From positions 185,344,001-185,408,000 of the forward strand of contig NC_092333.1 in NCBI RefSeq assembly GCF_046630445.1: DNA of 64,000 nucleotides, in the 5' to 3' direction. How positions within the stretch are numbered: position 1 is the stretch's first letter; every line of letters begins with the position of its first letter. A program made the position numbers and the translations under genes. Positions 51,065 through 62,549 of the stretch are shown one piece after another. Source of the stretch: Rutidosis leptorrhynchoides. Its lineage: Eukaryota; Streptophyta; Magnoliopsida; Asterales; Asteraceae. A model generated the notes under the pieces. That model was given only the letters and a program-made list of their open reading frames with translations. It was not told the origin of the DNA and ran no database searches.

Positions 51065-54000
51065 ATGCACCGAGCAAGACGTTCACCACCTTTTGTACGT
51101 TCACCACCTGTAACTAGATCAAGACATTTAGCAAATATAACCGCCGTTGATTTTTCTTTAGAATCGTCATCCAGTAGACCAAGTACTTCAGTTCAAATTT
51201 CCGATAATCCATTTTTTGAACCCGACCTCACAATTGAGAATCCGGAAAATATTCAGGAACGGTTCGTAGATCCTGAACCATTAAACTTTCCTCCGGAGCC
51301 ACCAATCATTCAAACAGAGATTGTTGAGGAACGAACCATTAAATCAGAATCATCTAGTGATACCGATTCAACAAATTCAATTATGGAGAATCTGGAACCT
51401 TTAAGTATGGAAGACCGAATGAGAGCTAAACGCACTGGCCAAGGTCACGCAATTACTCATCCAGACATTAATGCGCCAGATTATGAAATCAAAGGACAAA
51501 TTCTACACATGGTGACTAATCAATGCCAATTTAGTGGTGCGCCGAAGGAAGATCCAAATGAACATCTACGTACCTTTAATAGGATCTGCACACTATTTAA
51601 AATCCGAGAAGTGGAGGATGAACAGATATATCTCATGTTATTTCCCTGGACTTTAAAGGGAGAAGCCAAAGATTGGTTGGAATCGTTACCTGAAGGGGCG
51701 ATTGATACATGGGATGTTTTAGTTGACAAATTTCTTAAACAATTCTTTCCTGCATCTAAAGCCGTAAGACTTCAAGCAGAAATTGTTACGTTCACACAGA
51801 AACCAAATGAAACTCTATATGAGGCGTGGACTAGATATGGAAAGTTGTTAAGAGGATGTCCGCAACATGGTTTAGACACCTGTCAAATAGTACAAATATT
51901 CTACCAAGGATGCGACATCACTACAAGAAAAGACATAGATATAGCAGCTGGTGGTTCTATTATGAAGAAAACCGAAACTGATGCTTACAAAATTATTGAT
52001 AATACTGCTTCCCACTCACATGAGTGGCACCAAGAAAAAGACATCGTTAGATCATCTAAAGCAGCTAGAGCCGATTCTAGCCATGACTTAGATTCCATTT
52101 CCGCAAAGATAGATGCTGTGGAGAGACGAATGGAAAAGATGACTAAAGATATTCACTCAATACGAATTAGTTGTGAGCAGTGTGGAGGACCACATTTGAC
52201 AAAAGATTGTCTCAGTATTGAATTAACAATGGAACAAAGAGAGAATATTTCATACATAAACCAAAGGCCTGGAAATAATTATCAGAATAATTATCAACCG
52301 CCAAGACCGATTTACAATCAAAACCAGAATTATAACAGAAATATTCCATACAACAACCAACAAGGTCCTAGCAATCAACAAGTATCCAATAATACTTATA
52401 ATCAGCAAAGACCTAATTTTCAAAACAAACCACCACAACAAACCGATGATAAAAAGCCGAATTTAGAAGATATGATGACGAAGCTAGTTGAAACTCAAAC
52501 GCAGTTTTTCACATCTCAGAAACAAACCAATGAACAAAATGCTCAAGCATTTAGAAATCAACAAGCTTCTATTCAAAATCTGGAACAAGAAGTGAGTAAC
52601 CTAGCAAGGTTAATAGGTGAAAGAAAACCGGGAAGTCTACCTAGTGATACAAATGCTAACCCCCGGACTGAAACAGCTAAAGCCATTACCACAAGAAGTG
52701 GCACAACACTTAAACCACCTGAAATACCTGTAACTTCTGATGAAGCTATTCCTACTCCACAAGAACCACAACCTGATCAAGATAAGGAAAAAGAACCGGT
52801 AGTTGAGAAGGTTAATGAAGATAACATAGTTAAGGATAAACCTTATGTTAAACCATACCAACCACCACTTCCTTACCCGAGTAAAATGAAGAAAGAGAAA
52901 CTTGAAGTCGAGCAATCCAAATTCTTGGATATGTTTAAACAGATAAATGTAAATCTTCCTTTCATTGATGTGATTTCAGGAATGCCTAGATATGCTAAAT
53001 TCTTGAAAGATCTGATCACGAATAGAAAGAAAATGGAAGAACTCTCGGCTGTTACTATGAATGCTAATTGTTCAGCAGTGCTGTTGAATAAGATACCAGA
53101 AAAATTATCTGATCCAGGAAGTTTCACAATTCCATGTTTTCTGGGTAGTCTTAGTTCAATAGAAGCATTGGCAGACTTAGGTGCTAGTATAAATCTAATG
53201 CCGTATTCACTATACACTAAACTAGACCTTGGAGAATTGAAACCAACCAGAATAAGCATACAACTAGCCGATAGATCAATAAAATATCCTAGAGGGATAA
53301 TGGAGAACATGCTAGTTAAAGTTGGTACTTTAGTATTTCCAGTAGATTTTGTTGTTTTGGACATGGAAGAAGATTCTCAAGTTCCTCTCATATTATGAAG
53401 ACCATTCTTAAACACGGCTAAAGCAATGATAGACGTGTTCGGTAAGAAACTGACCCTAAGTATAGAGGATGAGAGTGTTACCTTTTCAGTTGATAGAGCA
53501 ATGCAACAACCACAATCTGCAGATGATACATGTTATTATATTCAAACTATAGATGCACATGCAGAATTATTAGAAGAATTTCCAGAATTACAAGGAACAG
53601 GAGAATGTTCTTTAGGAGAAGGTAATGAACCAATTGATGAAGCTGAAATGTTAGCTACACTTATAGCTAATGGATATGAACCAACAACAGAAGAAATTAT
53701 AATGCTAAAAGAAGAAGACAGATATCGATACAAATCATCGATAGAAGAACCTCCGAAATTAGAGTTAAAGCCACTTCCAAACCATTTGGAATACGCTTAT
53801 TTACATGGTGAATCTGAATTACCTGTAATAATATCGTCTTCTCTTACTGAAAATGAGAAATCACAACTCATTTCTGTGTTGAAAGCTCATAAACCAGCCA
53901 TTGCATGGAAGATTCATGATATTAAAGGAATAAGTCCTTCGTATTGCACACATAAAATCTTTATGGAAGAAGGTCATAAAACGTATGTGCAACGCCAACG

Positions 54001-56668
54001 AAGACTAAATCCTAATATGCAAGATGTAGTTAAGAAAGAGATTATTAAACTGCTAGATGCAGGTTTGATATATCCAATTTCTGATAGTCCATGGGTAAGC
54101 CCAGTTCAATGCGTGCCTAAGAAGGGTGGCATGACTGTCATTACAAATGAGAAAAATGAGCTTATTCCTACTAGGACTGTAACAGGATGGCGTGTATGTA
54201 TTGATTATAGAAAATTAAATGACGCCACCAGAAAAGATCACTTTCCCTTACCTTTGATAGATCAAATGTTGGAAAGATTAGCCGGAAATAGTTACTATTG
54301 TTTTCTAGATGGATTTTCCGGATATTTTCAAATTCCAATAGCACCCGAGGACCAAGAGAAAACCACATTCACGTGCCCTTATGGTACTTTTGCTTACAAA
54401 CGCATGCCATTTGGACTTTGCAACGCCCCTGCAACCTTTCAAAGGTGTATGATGGCGATTTTTCACGACATGATAGAAGAATGCATGGAAGTATTCATGG
54501 ATGACTTTTCAGTCTTCGGTGATACATTTAAATCATGTCTAGTTAATCTGGAACGAATGCTAATTAGATGTGAAAAATCAAATCTAGTACTTAATTGGGA
54601 GAAATGCCATTTCATGGTTAAAGAAGGCATCGTTCTTGGACATAAAATTTCAAAAGAAGGAATTGAAGTGGATAGAGCTAAAGTAGATGTAATTGCTAAA
54701 CTTCCACATCCCACCAATGTTAGAGGAGTTAGGAGTTTTCTAGGGCATGTCGGTTTTTACCGACGTTTCATAAAAGATTTTTCTAAAATTGCCACTCCTA
54801 TGAATAAACTCCTAGAAAAGGATGCGCCATTCATCTTTTCAGATGAGTGTATCAAATCTTTTAATATTCTTAAAGAGAAACTCACTAATGCGCCGATCAT
54901 GATAACACCAAATTGGAATCTACCATTTGAACTAATGTGCGATGCAAGTGATTTTGCAATGGGAGCCGTTTTAGGACAAAGGATTGAAAAACGATTTCAA
55001 CCTATATATTATGCTAGTAAGACGTTACAAGGAGCACAAACGAACTATACAACTACTGAAAAAGAACTCCTTGCTATTGTCTTTGCTTTTGACAAATTTC
55101 GATCATATCTGGTTCTAACAAAAACGGTGGTCTATACCGACCATTTTGCTCTTAGATACTTATTTTCAAAACAAGATGCTAAACCAAGATTAATCCGTTG
55201 GATCTTACTCTTACAAGAATTTGATATTGAAATCCAAGATAAAAGAGGAGCAGAAAATCTCGCCGCTGATCATCTTTCTCGTCTTGAAAATCCCGAATTA
55301 GAAGTTCTGAATGAATCAGCTATACAAGACAACTTTCCTGATGAATATCTATTGAAGATAGATTATAAAGAAATCCCATGGTTTGCAGACTATGCAAACT
55401 ACTTAGTTTGTGGATTCCTTGAAAAAGGATTATCGTACCAAAGACGAAAGAAATTCTTCAGTGATATAAAACACTATTTTTGGGAAGATCCACATCTGTT
55501 TAAAAGTTGTCCCGATGGAATAATACGCCGATGTGTATTTGGAGATGAAGCTAGTAAAATATTAAACCATTGTCACACAGGACCAACAGGAGGGCATTAT
55601 GGGCCTCAACTAACAGCGAAAAAAGTTTATGATGCTGGATTCTATTGGCCTACAATTTACAAAGACGCACACCTTCTTTGCAAATCCTGTGATGCATGTC
55701 AAAGGGCCGGAAAAATAAGTCAACGTGATGAAATGCCACAAAATGTCATCCAAGTATGTGAAGTATTTGACATTTGGGGTATTGACTTTATGGGTCCATT
55801 TCCAAAATCTCATAATAATCTATATATACTCGTAGCCATTGATTATGTATCTAAATGGGCGGAAGCACAAGCTCTCCCAACTAACGATGCACGAGTTGTA
55901 GTCAACTTTTTAAAACGTCTTTTTGCAAGGTTTGGAACACCGAAAGCTTTAATAAGTGATCGGGGTACTCATTTCTGTAATAATCAACTTGAGAAAGTTC
56001 TTAAAAGATATGGAGTAACTCATAAAATCTCCACCGCATATCATCCACAAACAAGTGGACAAGTTGAAAATACCAACCGAGCTTTAAAACGTATTCTAGA
56101 GAAAACCGTAGGATCAAATCCGAAGGAATGGTCCATTAAATTGGAGGATGCACTCTGGGCTTTTAGAACAGCCTACAAAACTCCAATTGGAACCACACCT
56201 TTTAGACTTGTTTATGGAAAAGTATGTCATCTTCCAGTAGAAATTGAACATAAAGCATTTTGGGCTTTGAAGACATGTAATCTTGATTTACATGAAGCTG
56301 GACGTCTACGATTAAGTCAACTAAACGAATTAGAAGAATTAAGACATGAAGCATACGAAAATTCGTTAATCTATAAAGAAAGAATGAAGAAATGGCATGA
56401 TAAAAGAATCAGAAGTTCAAAAGAATTTAAAGAAGGAGACAGAGTTCTTCTTTTCAATTCACGATTCAAGCTATTTCCTGGAAAATTGAAATCAAGATGG
56501 TCTGAACCATTCATAGTCAAAAGAGTTTTCCCATACGGAACGATAGAATTGATAAATTCAAATGGGATTGAATTTAAAGTTAATGGTCACAGAGTTAAAC
56601 ATTACATACATGGTCCGATGGAAGTCGATAACGAAGTTAATCACAATTTCGACACCACAGCTAACTAA
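51065..56668 (+). pseudogene. E4 gag-pro-pol polyprotein, one internal stop
   Basis: One frame of 5.6 kb with a single TGA at 53396-53398 in the protease region. Residue positions in the first part: retrotransposon gag domain about 160-290, zinc knuckle CEQCGGPHLTKDC at 370, Asn/Gln-rich linker, protease with DLGASINLMP (Asp 704). The second part (from 53426) holds RT with FMDDFSVFG (Asp 359 and 360), RNase H with [10 protein letters not shown] (Asp 506), an integrase HHCC region (around [12 protein letters not shown] and CDACQR) and a catalytic triad Asp 787, Asp 845, Glu 881 with the standard 35-residue D-E spacing. No chromodomain. Gag forms particles; pol copies and inserts the element. 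Apart from the stop all catalytic residues I can check are present. Confidence 0.93.
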
Positions 56669-56840
56669 GTGTGGGGAGAATCAAGTCTTTAAAGGATAAT
56701 ATGTATTTCTGTTAGAGTTAGATTGTCTGCTTTCGTGTAGTTCTCGAAAATGGAACCCGAATGGTCTTTCCCTAGCAGACCCTAAAGAACTAGTCTTCTC
56801 CCCCCATTCTGAATTTTTATTTTTTTTAGGTTTTTACAAA
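56669..56840 (+). other. Spacer after pol with purine-rich motif and possible splice acceptor
   Basis: AAGTGTGGGGAGAA (56667-56680) overlaps the pol stop and resembles the motif before the 3' LTR. A T-rich tract ending AG (56829) lies 11 bp ahead of the accessory ORF start, a plausible splice acceptor for a subgenomic RNA. Confidence 0.55.
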
Positions 56841-57257
56841 ATGAAGACTGCCTGTGAACTAAACCATGGTCTAATGCTACACGCTTTGATCACTAAACGT
56901 AATAATGACATACTACCGAGTGAACTAGTATCAGTAATCAGAGAAAGAATGGACGGAGTTAGAAAAGAATCCAGATACGAAGATAATAAGTTACAATTTG
57001 GTAAAGGAAAATCAAAATCCGCAGCGAAAAGAAGAGCACGACACCTAGAAAGATGTCACAAATGCGGAAAATGGTCACATGGAGGTAAATGTTCAAATAA
57101 TCAAACCTATTCAAATACCGAATTTGTTACTTTATGCAGAGACGGACCGTTCATATGTTTAGAAGAAAAGACACTGAATGCTCGAGGTTACGCCTATGTA
57201 GCCATGGAAAACCAATTAAACCGACTATCTTATGAATGGAATAGATCATATAACTAA
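56841..57257 (+). CDS. E4 accessory ORF: basic, zinc-finger-like nucleic-acid-binding protein (138 aa)
   Basis: Intact ORF between pol and the env-like ORF. Residues ~1-45 are likely helical, with ILPSELVSVIRERM at about 24-37. A basic block KSKSAAKRRARHLER (about 57-71) runs directly into CHKCGKWSHGGKC (about 72-84), a CX2CX4HX3C arrangement. Further Cys follow (CRDGPFIC). This layout (N-terminal helical part, Arg-rich segment abutting a Cys finger) resembles the cysteine-rich nucleic-acid-binding proteins of carlavirus-type plant RNA viruses (Pfam Viral_NABP) more than a gag zinc knuckle. That is an impression from architecture and needs a profile search. A role in RNA binding or silencing suppression is inference. 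The alternative is an Athila-specific ORF with convergent zinc knuckle. Confidence 0.6.
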   Translation: MKTACELNHGLMLHALITKRNNDILPSELVSVIRERMDGVRKESRYEDNKLQFGKGKSKSAAKRRARHLERCHKCGKWSHGGKCSNNQTYSNTEFVTLCRDGPFICLEEKTLNARGYAYVAMENQLNRLSYEWNRSYN

Positions 57258-58447
57258 GAAATCTATTCCACAGGTATGTCTGTACAGTTTTTATTTTTAT
57301 TTTTATTTTTAACCTTTTGATAATAAACGCTAATTTGTTCGCTAAAAAGTATTAAATTGGCATTGAATAAAATTAGGTTTGGCGACCGAAATTATTGATA
57401 TCATTCAAAAAAATTTATTACATCACTGCGAAATTTAACGTTTATTCTTAAGGTATAAATATCTTTAAACAATCAACCCAAAATATTTCAAAAATTCGTC
57501 ATGAGTTAAATTAGGTTTTGGAACCGAAATTACTTTACCGAAAAGAGGGGCGCATATTTTTGATAATATTTGATTGATTAAAGTGGGATAAAAAGCTAAA
57601 AAGATTTTTAATTTTATTTTTACCATGTTTTTAAAATTAATATTTAAATCTTAAATTAATATTGTAAACTTTGTAAAAAAAAAAAAATATTTTTAAAATT
57701 GTAAATATTTGAAAAATTAATATAAGTTTGGTATGAATTTATAATATAAATTTTTAAATTAAGTTTGGTGTGAATTTTTAATTTTTAAAAAATATAAATT
57801 TTTAATTTTATGCATTTCGAATTTTAAGTTTGGTGTGAATTTTTAATATAAATTTTGAATTTTATATTTAAGTTGTGTGAATTTAAAAACAAAAATTTAC
57901 TTTATCTCATTAAGTTAAAAATATGATTTTTAAAATTCGTCGTAAGTTGAAGACTAGGTCTTTGAACCGAAATTGCTTTACCCGAGAGAGGGACGAGAAC
58001 TTTTATTATCATTATTTTTAATCTCATTGAATTAAAGTATGCCAAAAACATTAAAAAAGCCCAAAAATCTTAGCTTTTAAAACAATCGCTACAAAAAGAC
58101 AAATTTTAAAATTTTGTCGAGGGACGGACTAGGACATCGATCCGAAACGACCTCGTCCTAAATAACAAGGGAAACAAAATTTTAAAATTAAGTACTTAAT
58201 TGTTTCATAAGTTAATGATTATAAAAAAAAAAAAATATAGCAAACTCCGCGACTCGCGGAGTTTGAAGGCTTAAATGCCGCGAGTCGCGGGAGTACCGGA
58301 TTACAGAAAAAAAATAAAGAGCTGCAACAGCTCAGTTTCACACTCCACAACTCAAACAAACTGCGAAAAAAAACCCACGAAAAACCCGAAAAAAACCCCC
58401 AAAATCACAATTTTTAACCGTTAATCACCAAATCTTTTACTAAAATC
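57258..58447 (+). other. E4 non-coding spacer before the env-like ORF
   Basis: AT-rich. Imperfect repeats of a TTTGG(T/C)..CCGAAATT..TTTACC(C)GA(A)AGAGGG(G/A)CG motif lie at about 57375, 57510, 57950 and (weaker) 58135, and a TAAGTTTGGTGTGAATTTTTAA motif repeats between 57720 and 57880. The third hairpin pair (58245-58290) lies about 160 bp ahead of the env-like start. Confidence 0.7.
58245..58290. repeat. Paired GC-rich hairpins upstream of the env-like ORF (E4)
   Basis: CTCCGCGACTCGCGGAG (58245-58261), GTTTGAAG-type spacer, CCGCGAGTCGCGG (58278-58290). Same unit and order as in the LTR. Confidence 0.93.
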
Positions 58448-60458
58448 ATGTTGAGAAGGATGCTATCTAGGAATTACTCAAGAAAAACGGTAAATTTCTA
58501 CACCTAAACACCATTTAATCCGAAATTAGTGTTCTTGAGCAATTTTTTCCCCAATTTGATTTTGATGCTTTTTAGTGTAATTAGGCTTAAATTGTTTATG
58601 TATTATGCTTGTATAACCTAGATTGATGCTATTTAACATGATTAGAAGCCTTAAACTTCAAATTTTGAGTAATCTAGGGTTTGTGTTCTTGAGCAATTTG
58701 AGGCTTTTTGATATAAACAGGTTATGGCCGATTTTTTTCATGAATTGTTGCTAAATTAAGTAGTGTAACATGTTTAGGTAGTTAAATGATCCAAACTTTG
58801 AGCCTAAACATGATTTTGAGAATTAAAGTGGACTTTTTCAAGTCTAAAATTCATGAACTTGATTTTTGAAAGATAATGCCATTAGAAACTTGTTTAATTG
58901 CTAGTAATGATTATTTTGACATGTTATTTGAGTTGAATGCTTATGAACTTGGCGAACATTTTTGTATATGCTTATTTGAAAAAGTGTAGATTTGATAAAA
59001 ATGTGAAAATAAGCTTAAGTTTAAAATGTCATTGTAATTATTTTGATTGATGATTTTACTGACACTAATGCATATTTGGATGCACAAAAATTGTGTTTGA
59101 TGTGTTTTGCAGACTGAAAGGGGTGAATCTTCATCCCAAGCCCGTAATGCTCCTGCTGAGAATGCGGAACAACAGGAGGTGGATAACTACTACAAGCAGG
59201 ATATACCTCATCCAGTCATGACCTTTTTCGATATGCACTTGGAAGAGTTGCACCCGAACCTGAGATTTGACAGACTTTGAATAGATTATCCAAAATATCA
59301 AAGGGGTTTGTATACTCTTCATTCTAAGGTTGTTGAGGTACCGAGGATCATAGAATGGGGACCCTTAGAAGCTGTAGAATTGGCCGGGCCAATTAGGGAA
59401 TTACTTGTACAGAGGTATGGTAATTCTACTTTTAATGACTGGGTACGTTTATTCACCATGCGTAGACCTGTATATAAAGTATGGTGTGAAAAATTGTTGT
59501 GTAGTATAGAGTTGAATGATCGGGTAGCTAGTTTAACCGATCGTTCTTTTATTAGATTTTTGTTAGGCGGTTCGATGCGCCACATGTCTTTACTAGACAT
59601 GGCTCAGGCTTTACGTATATATACGCCTGAGGAGTTAGCATCTGCCGATTGTAGAGGGTTGATACTAAACGGTAGAAAGATAGATGAAAATTTTGATACA
59701 CACGGTGTGTGGAGTCAAATGACAAGCCATCACCATTTCAAAGGGGGAAATTACTCTTATTTGGATATAGATAGAGCCGAATTAAGAGTGATACATAGGT
59801 TTTTAGCTAATTCGATTACACAAAGGGGTAAGAACAAGGAAAAAGTAAATGAACAGGATTTGTTTTACCATATGTTTATTCGAGACCCACAAAGCGCTGT
59901 AAGTATACCGTATTGTGTGGGTTATTATTTATCAGCTATGGTTCGGGGGATGCGACCGCATAGCATAATAGGAGGTGGTATTTTTATTACTTTGATTGGT
60001 GAATATCTCGGTGTGGATATAAGTCGGGGGGATTATTAGTAGAAGAACCAGAACCCCGCGATACTATAGGTTTAAATGTATACCATGGTGCGAAAGTTTT
60101 GAAGAGGCGAAATAACGCCGCAGTACGATACCATGGTAGACATCCACAGGTGGAGAGAAACCAACAGCAAGGTAATGTAGGAGGGGGGAATGAGATGCAA
60201 GAAATGCAAAGGTTTATAGCTTCTCAGGAATACGAAAATGCTAGACAGAGAGCATTTGAAGATTGGCAAGTTCATCAGAACCAAATCATAGCTCATTGCC
60301 AACATATAGGTAGAAACTATATTCCTACACCGAAACCCATCTTCCCTCCCTGGTCTATAGAGATGCAGCCACCATATCCTACGTATAACCCTGCCGAAGC
60401 ATTCTATAGCACCTATGGTTATGCCTGGAACCCCTATTGGTACCAGTATCATTCCTAG
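58448..60458 (+). pseudogene. E4 ATHILA/env-like ORF, spliced, with two breaks
   Basis: Exon 1 is 58448-58489 (14 codons, MLRRMLSRNYS...), a GT donor at 58490, an intron of 623 bp ending TTTTGCAG (59112), and exon 2 from 59113 in the same phase. Exon 2 is cut by TGA 59278-59280 and changes frame at a run of six G (60026-60031); the second frame runs to 60458. The body (RYGNSTFNDWV, LRVIHRFLANSI, QDLFYHMFIRDP, GGGIFITLIGEYLGV) resembles the ATHILA ORF-1 family (PF03078) found downstream of pol in Athila elements; the tail is Tyr/Pro-rich. Whether these proteins serve as envelope is unproven, and I see no clear signal peptide or membrane span. Total length without the breaks would be near 460 residues, the family's usual size. 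Confidence 0.75.
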
Positions 60459-62534
60459 TATACTTATTTTTTTTTTTAATTTGTAATGATTGATACGTTT
60501 AATACTTTTGTTAATATTGTAATAGTTTTTATAATTGTCTAACTTTTATTCTTAGATTTTAATAATTTTTGAATGTGGGGTAATATACCAAACTTCAAAA
60601 ATATGTATATATGGTTGCAGTTTATCTTATGTACACAACAGGGTAAAACAACGCATTTTCAAAGACTGGCATTAAGTTCAGCAAAAGCAACTAATTTTGA
60701 CGACAAGATGCAAAATATATGTGAAATAACAACAAGACGGAATGAACAAATGATGTGCACCATTTATCATTCAACAAACAAACGCCAATATATTTAGAAA
60801 CTTTGGTAAAAATTTAATCATTTTCACACAAATCACCCTCAATAATTTAAATTATTCCTGATTTCTTGCAAATGAGGGCATTGCAAGATCTTAAGTGTGG
60901 GAAGGGGTTAAATTCTTTCGGATTTTAAAATTTTTTACTTTATACACTTGGTTACCATTAAAAATACTAGTAAAGCAGTAGTTGTATTAGAATCTAGTGC
61001 TCTCTGATAAAAAAGAACAGCCCTAGTCTTATATACTAACTACCCAATTCTAGTAAAAATTTTCAAAATTTTCAATTAAATGAACTCAAAATCATGTTTA
61101 TACATATTTATGAACGATAAAACTAGGTTTTAACACCGAAATTATTGTAACCTCGGAAAGGACATAAATTGAGAAACAAACCAAAATGTTAAAATTCATT
61201 TAAGAACGGAATAGAGGAGAACAAAAAGGCAAATAAAAGAAAATAAAAGCCAAGTGTGGGAAAACTTTACCAAGTTATTCAAAACATATATCACATATTT
61301 TTGTACAAACAATTGAAAAAACTTTTGTTTTGGACGATAATCAACTGTTTTACCCGAGGAAAGAAAAGAAGAGATGGATCTATACGATGAATCAATTCCA
61401 TCATTAAAAGGAAGTAAAGTCTTCCGAAAAAGAAACGCGCTTCTTGATTTAGGTCATGAAGTTGTCGTCCAGACCAGCTGTAGGTTGACGAAAAATCTAG
61501 AAAAGTCATCACTAAAATCAGCAGGAAATCCACGGACCTCAGCATTAAACAGGGTCGCCAAGTGGTCAGATTTATCCTAACCATGAGAAGGATTTATCTC
61601 GTACAATGGGGGGGCACCATGCAAATTAGCTGGATAAGACTAATGAATCAGATCCCCAGAAAGGATAATCTCCTTAAAGATTAAAAATCAGCTTTTAAGA
61701 CTGATATTACTCAATCCTTGAGATTGACCTTACAGATTGAGAATTCAAACTCATGGAATTCAATGATATCTAAACTCGAGCTTGAACGAGAAAATATTTT
61801 GATCAAAATTACAAACCGATTTGTTTTCTGAAAACCCTATTTTCAATGCGTTCATTACCATTGAACGTAAAATCCTAGGAATTCACCTGGAATTCATTAG
61901 GTCACCTGAACTAAATCGGGTGTCAACCGTAAGAACGATGGTTGCATAGTGGTAAAAGACAGGACCTTGTGCCATACCGAAAATTTTTTTTTTATTATAA
62001 GGGTGAGCTTTACTATTGCTCCTACCAAGGATATTAATTGCGTCCGACACGTTATAGACCATAATTAAAAGCATATCAGGGGACATTGCCTTAACAGTTG
62101 CTTGTTCAACGCTTTCCTTTCAACCGGACGGTAGTTTACCGAAAGGTAATATACGGAGCAAGTAAACTGGACGTGTTGCTTTCCAAATACAAGGTTAGCA
62201 AGTGGATGACACAAAACCGCAAGTTTTGAGCTAAAATTTTCAAATCTGAAACCCACCAAACCCACAAAAATATTTTGCAAACACCGGTAAAGGGTTATTC
62301 CGGAAAACTTATCTAGGGTAAAAACTAGATTTAATTTTCAAAAGATCAAATGTTTTCATAAAGATCCAATTTCCTTAATGGATCTAAATTTTTATAGTCA
62401 TGTGGGACTGTAAACCATATCGTTACTACCATTGTTTATACCGCCGTATAGAAATCACTGATGTACAAAGTGTGAAGAATAAAGAAGTGATTCTAGTATT
62501 TCAAGACGATATTGCTTGAGGATAAGCAACGCTC
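60459..62534 (+). other. E4 3' untranslated region
   Basis: No supported gene. It contains two AAGTGTGGGAA-type purine motifs (60893-60907 and 61252-61264) and another copy of the TTTTAACACCGAAATTATTGTAACC-type spacer motif at about 61125. Small ORFs (60573-60797, 61374-61580) show no recognisable domain. Confidence 0.7.
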
Positions 62535-62549
62535 AAGTGTGGGAATATT
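62535..62549 (+). promoter_or_regulatory. E4 polypurine-type tract before the 3' LTR
   Basis: AAGTGTGGGAATATT abuts the LTR start at 62550. The same core occurs three more times in E4 (56667, 60893, 61252). Confidence 0.75.

Noticed and set aside
53396-53398. Programmed read-through of the TGA between protease and RT of E4
   Set aside because: The stop falls within the conserved protease region and its 3' context (AGA) is not a known read-through signal. A second in-frame TGA in the env-like ORF also points to ordinary mutation.
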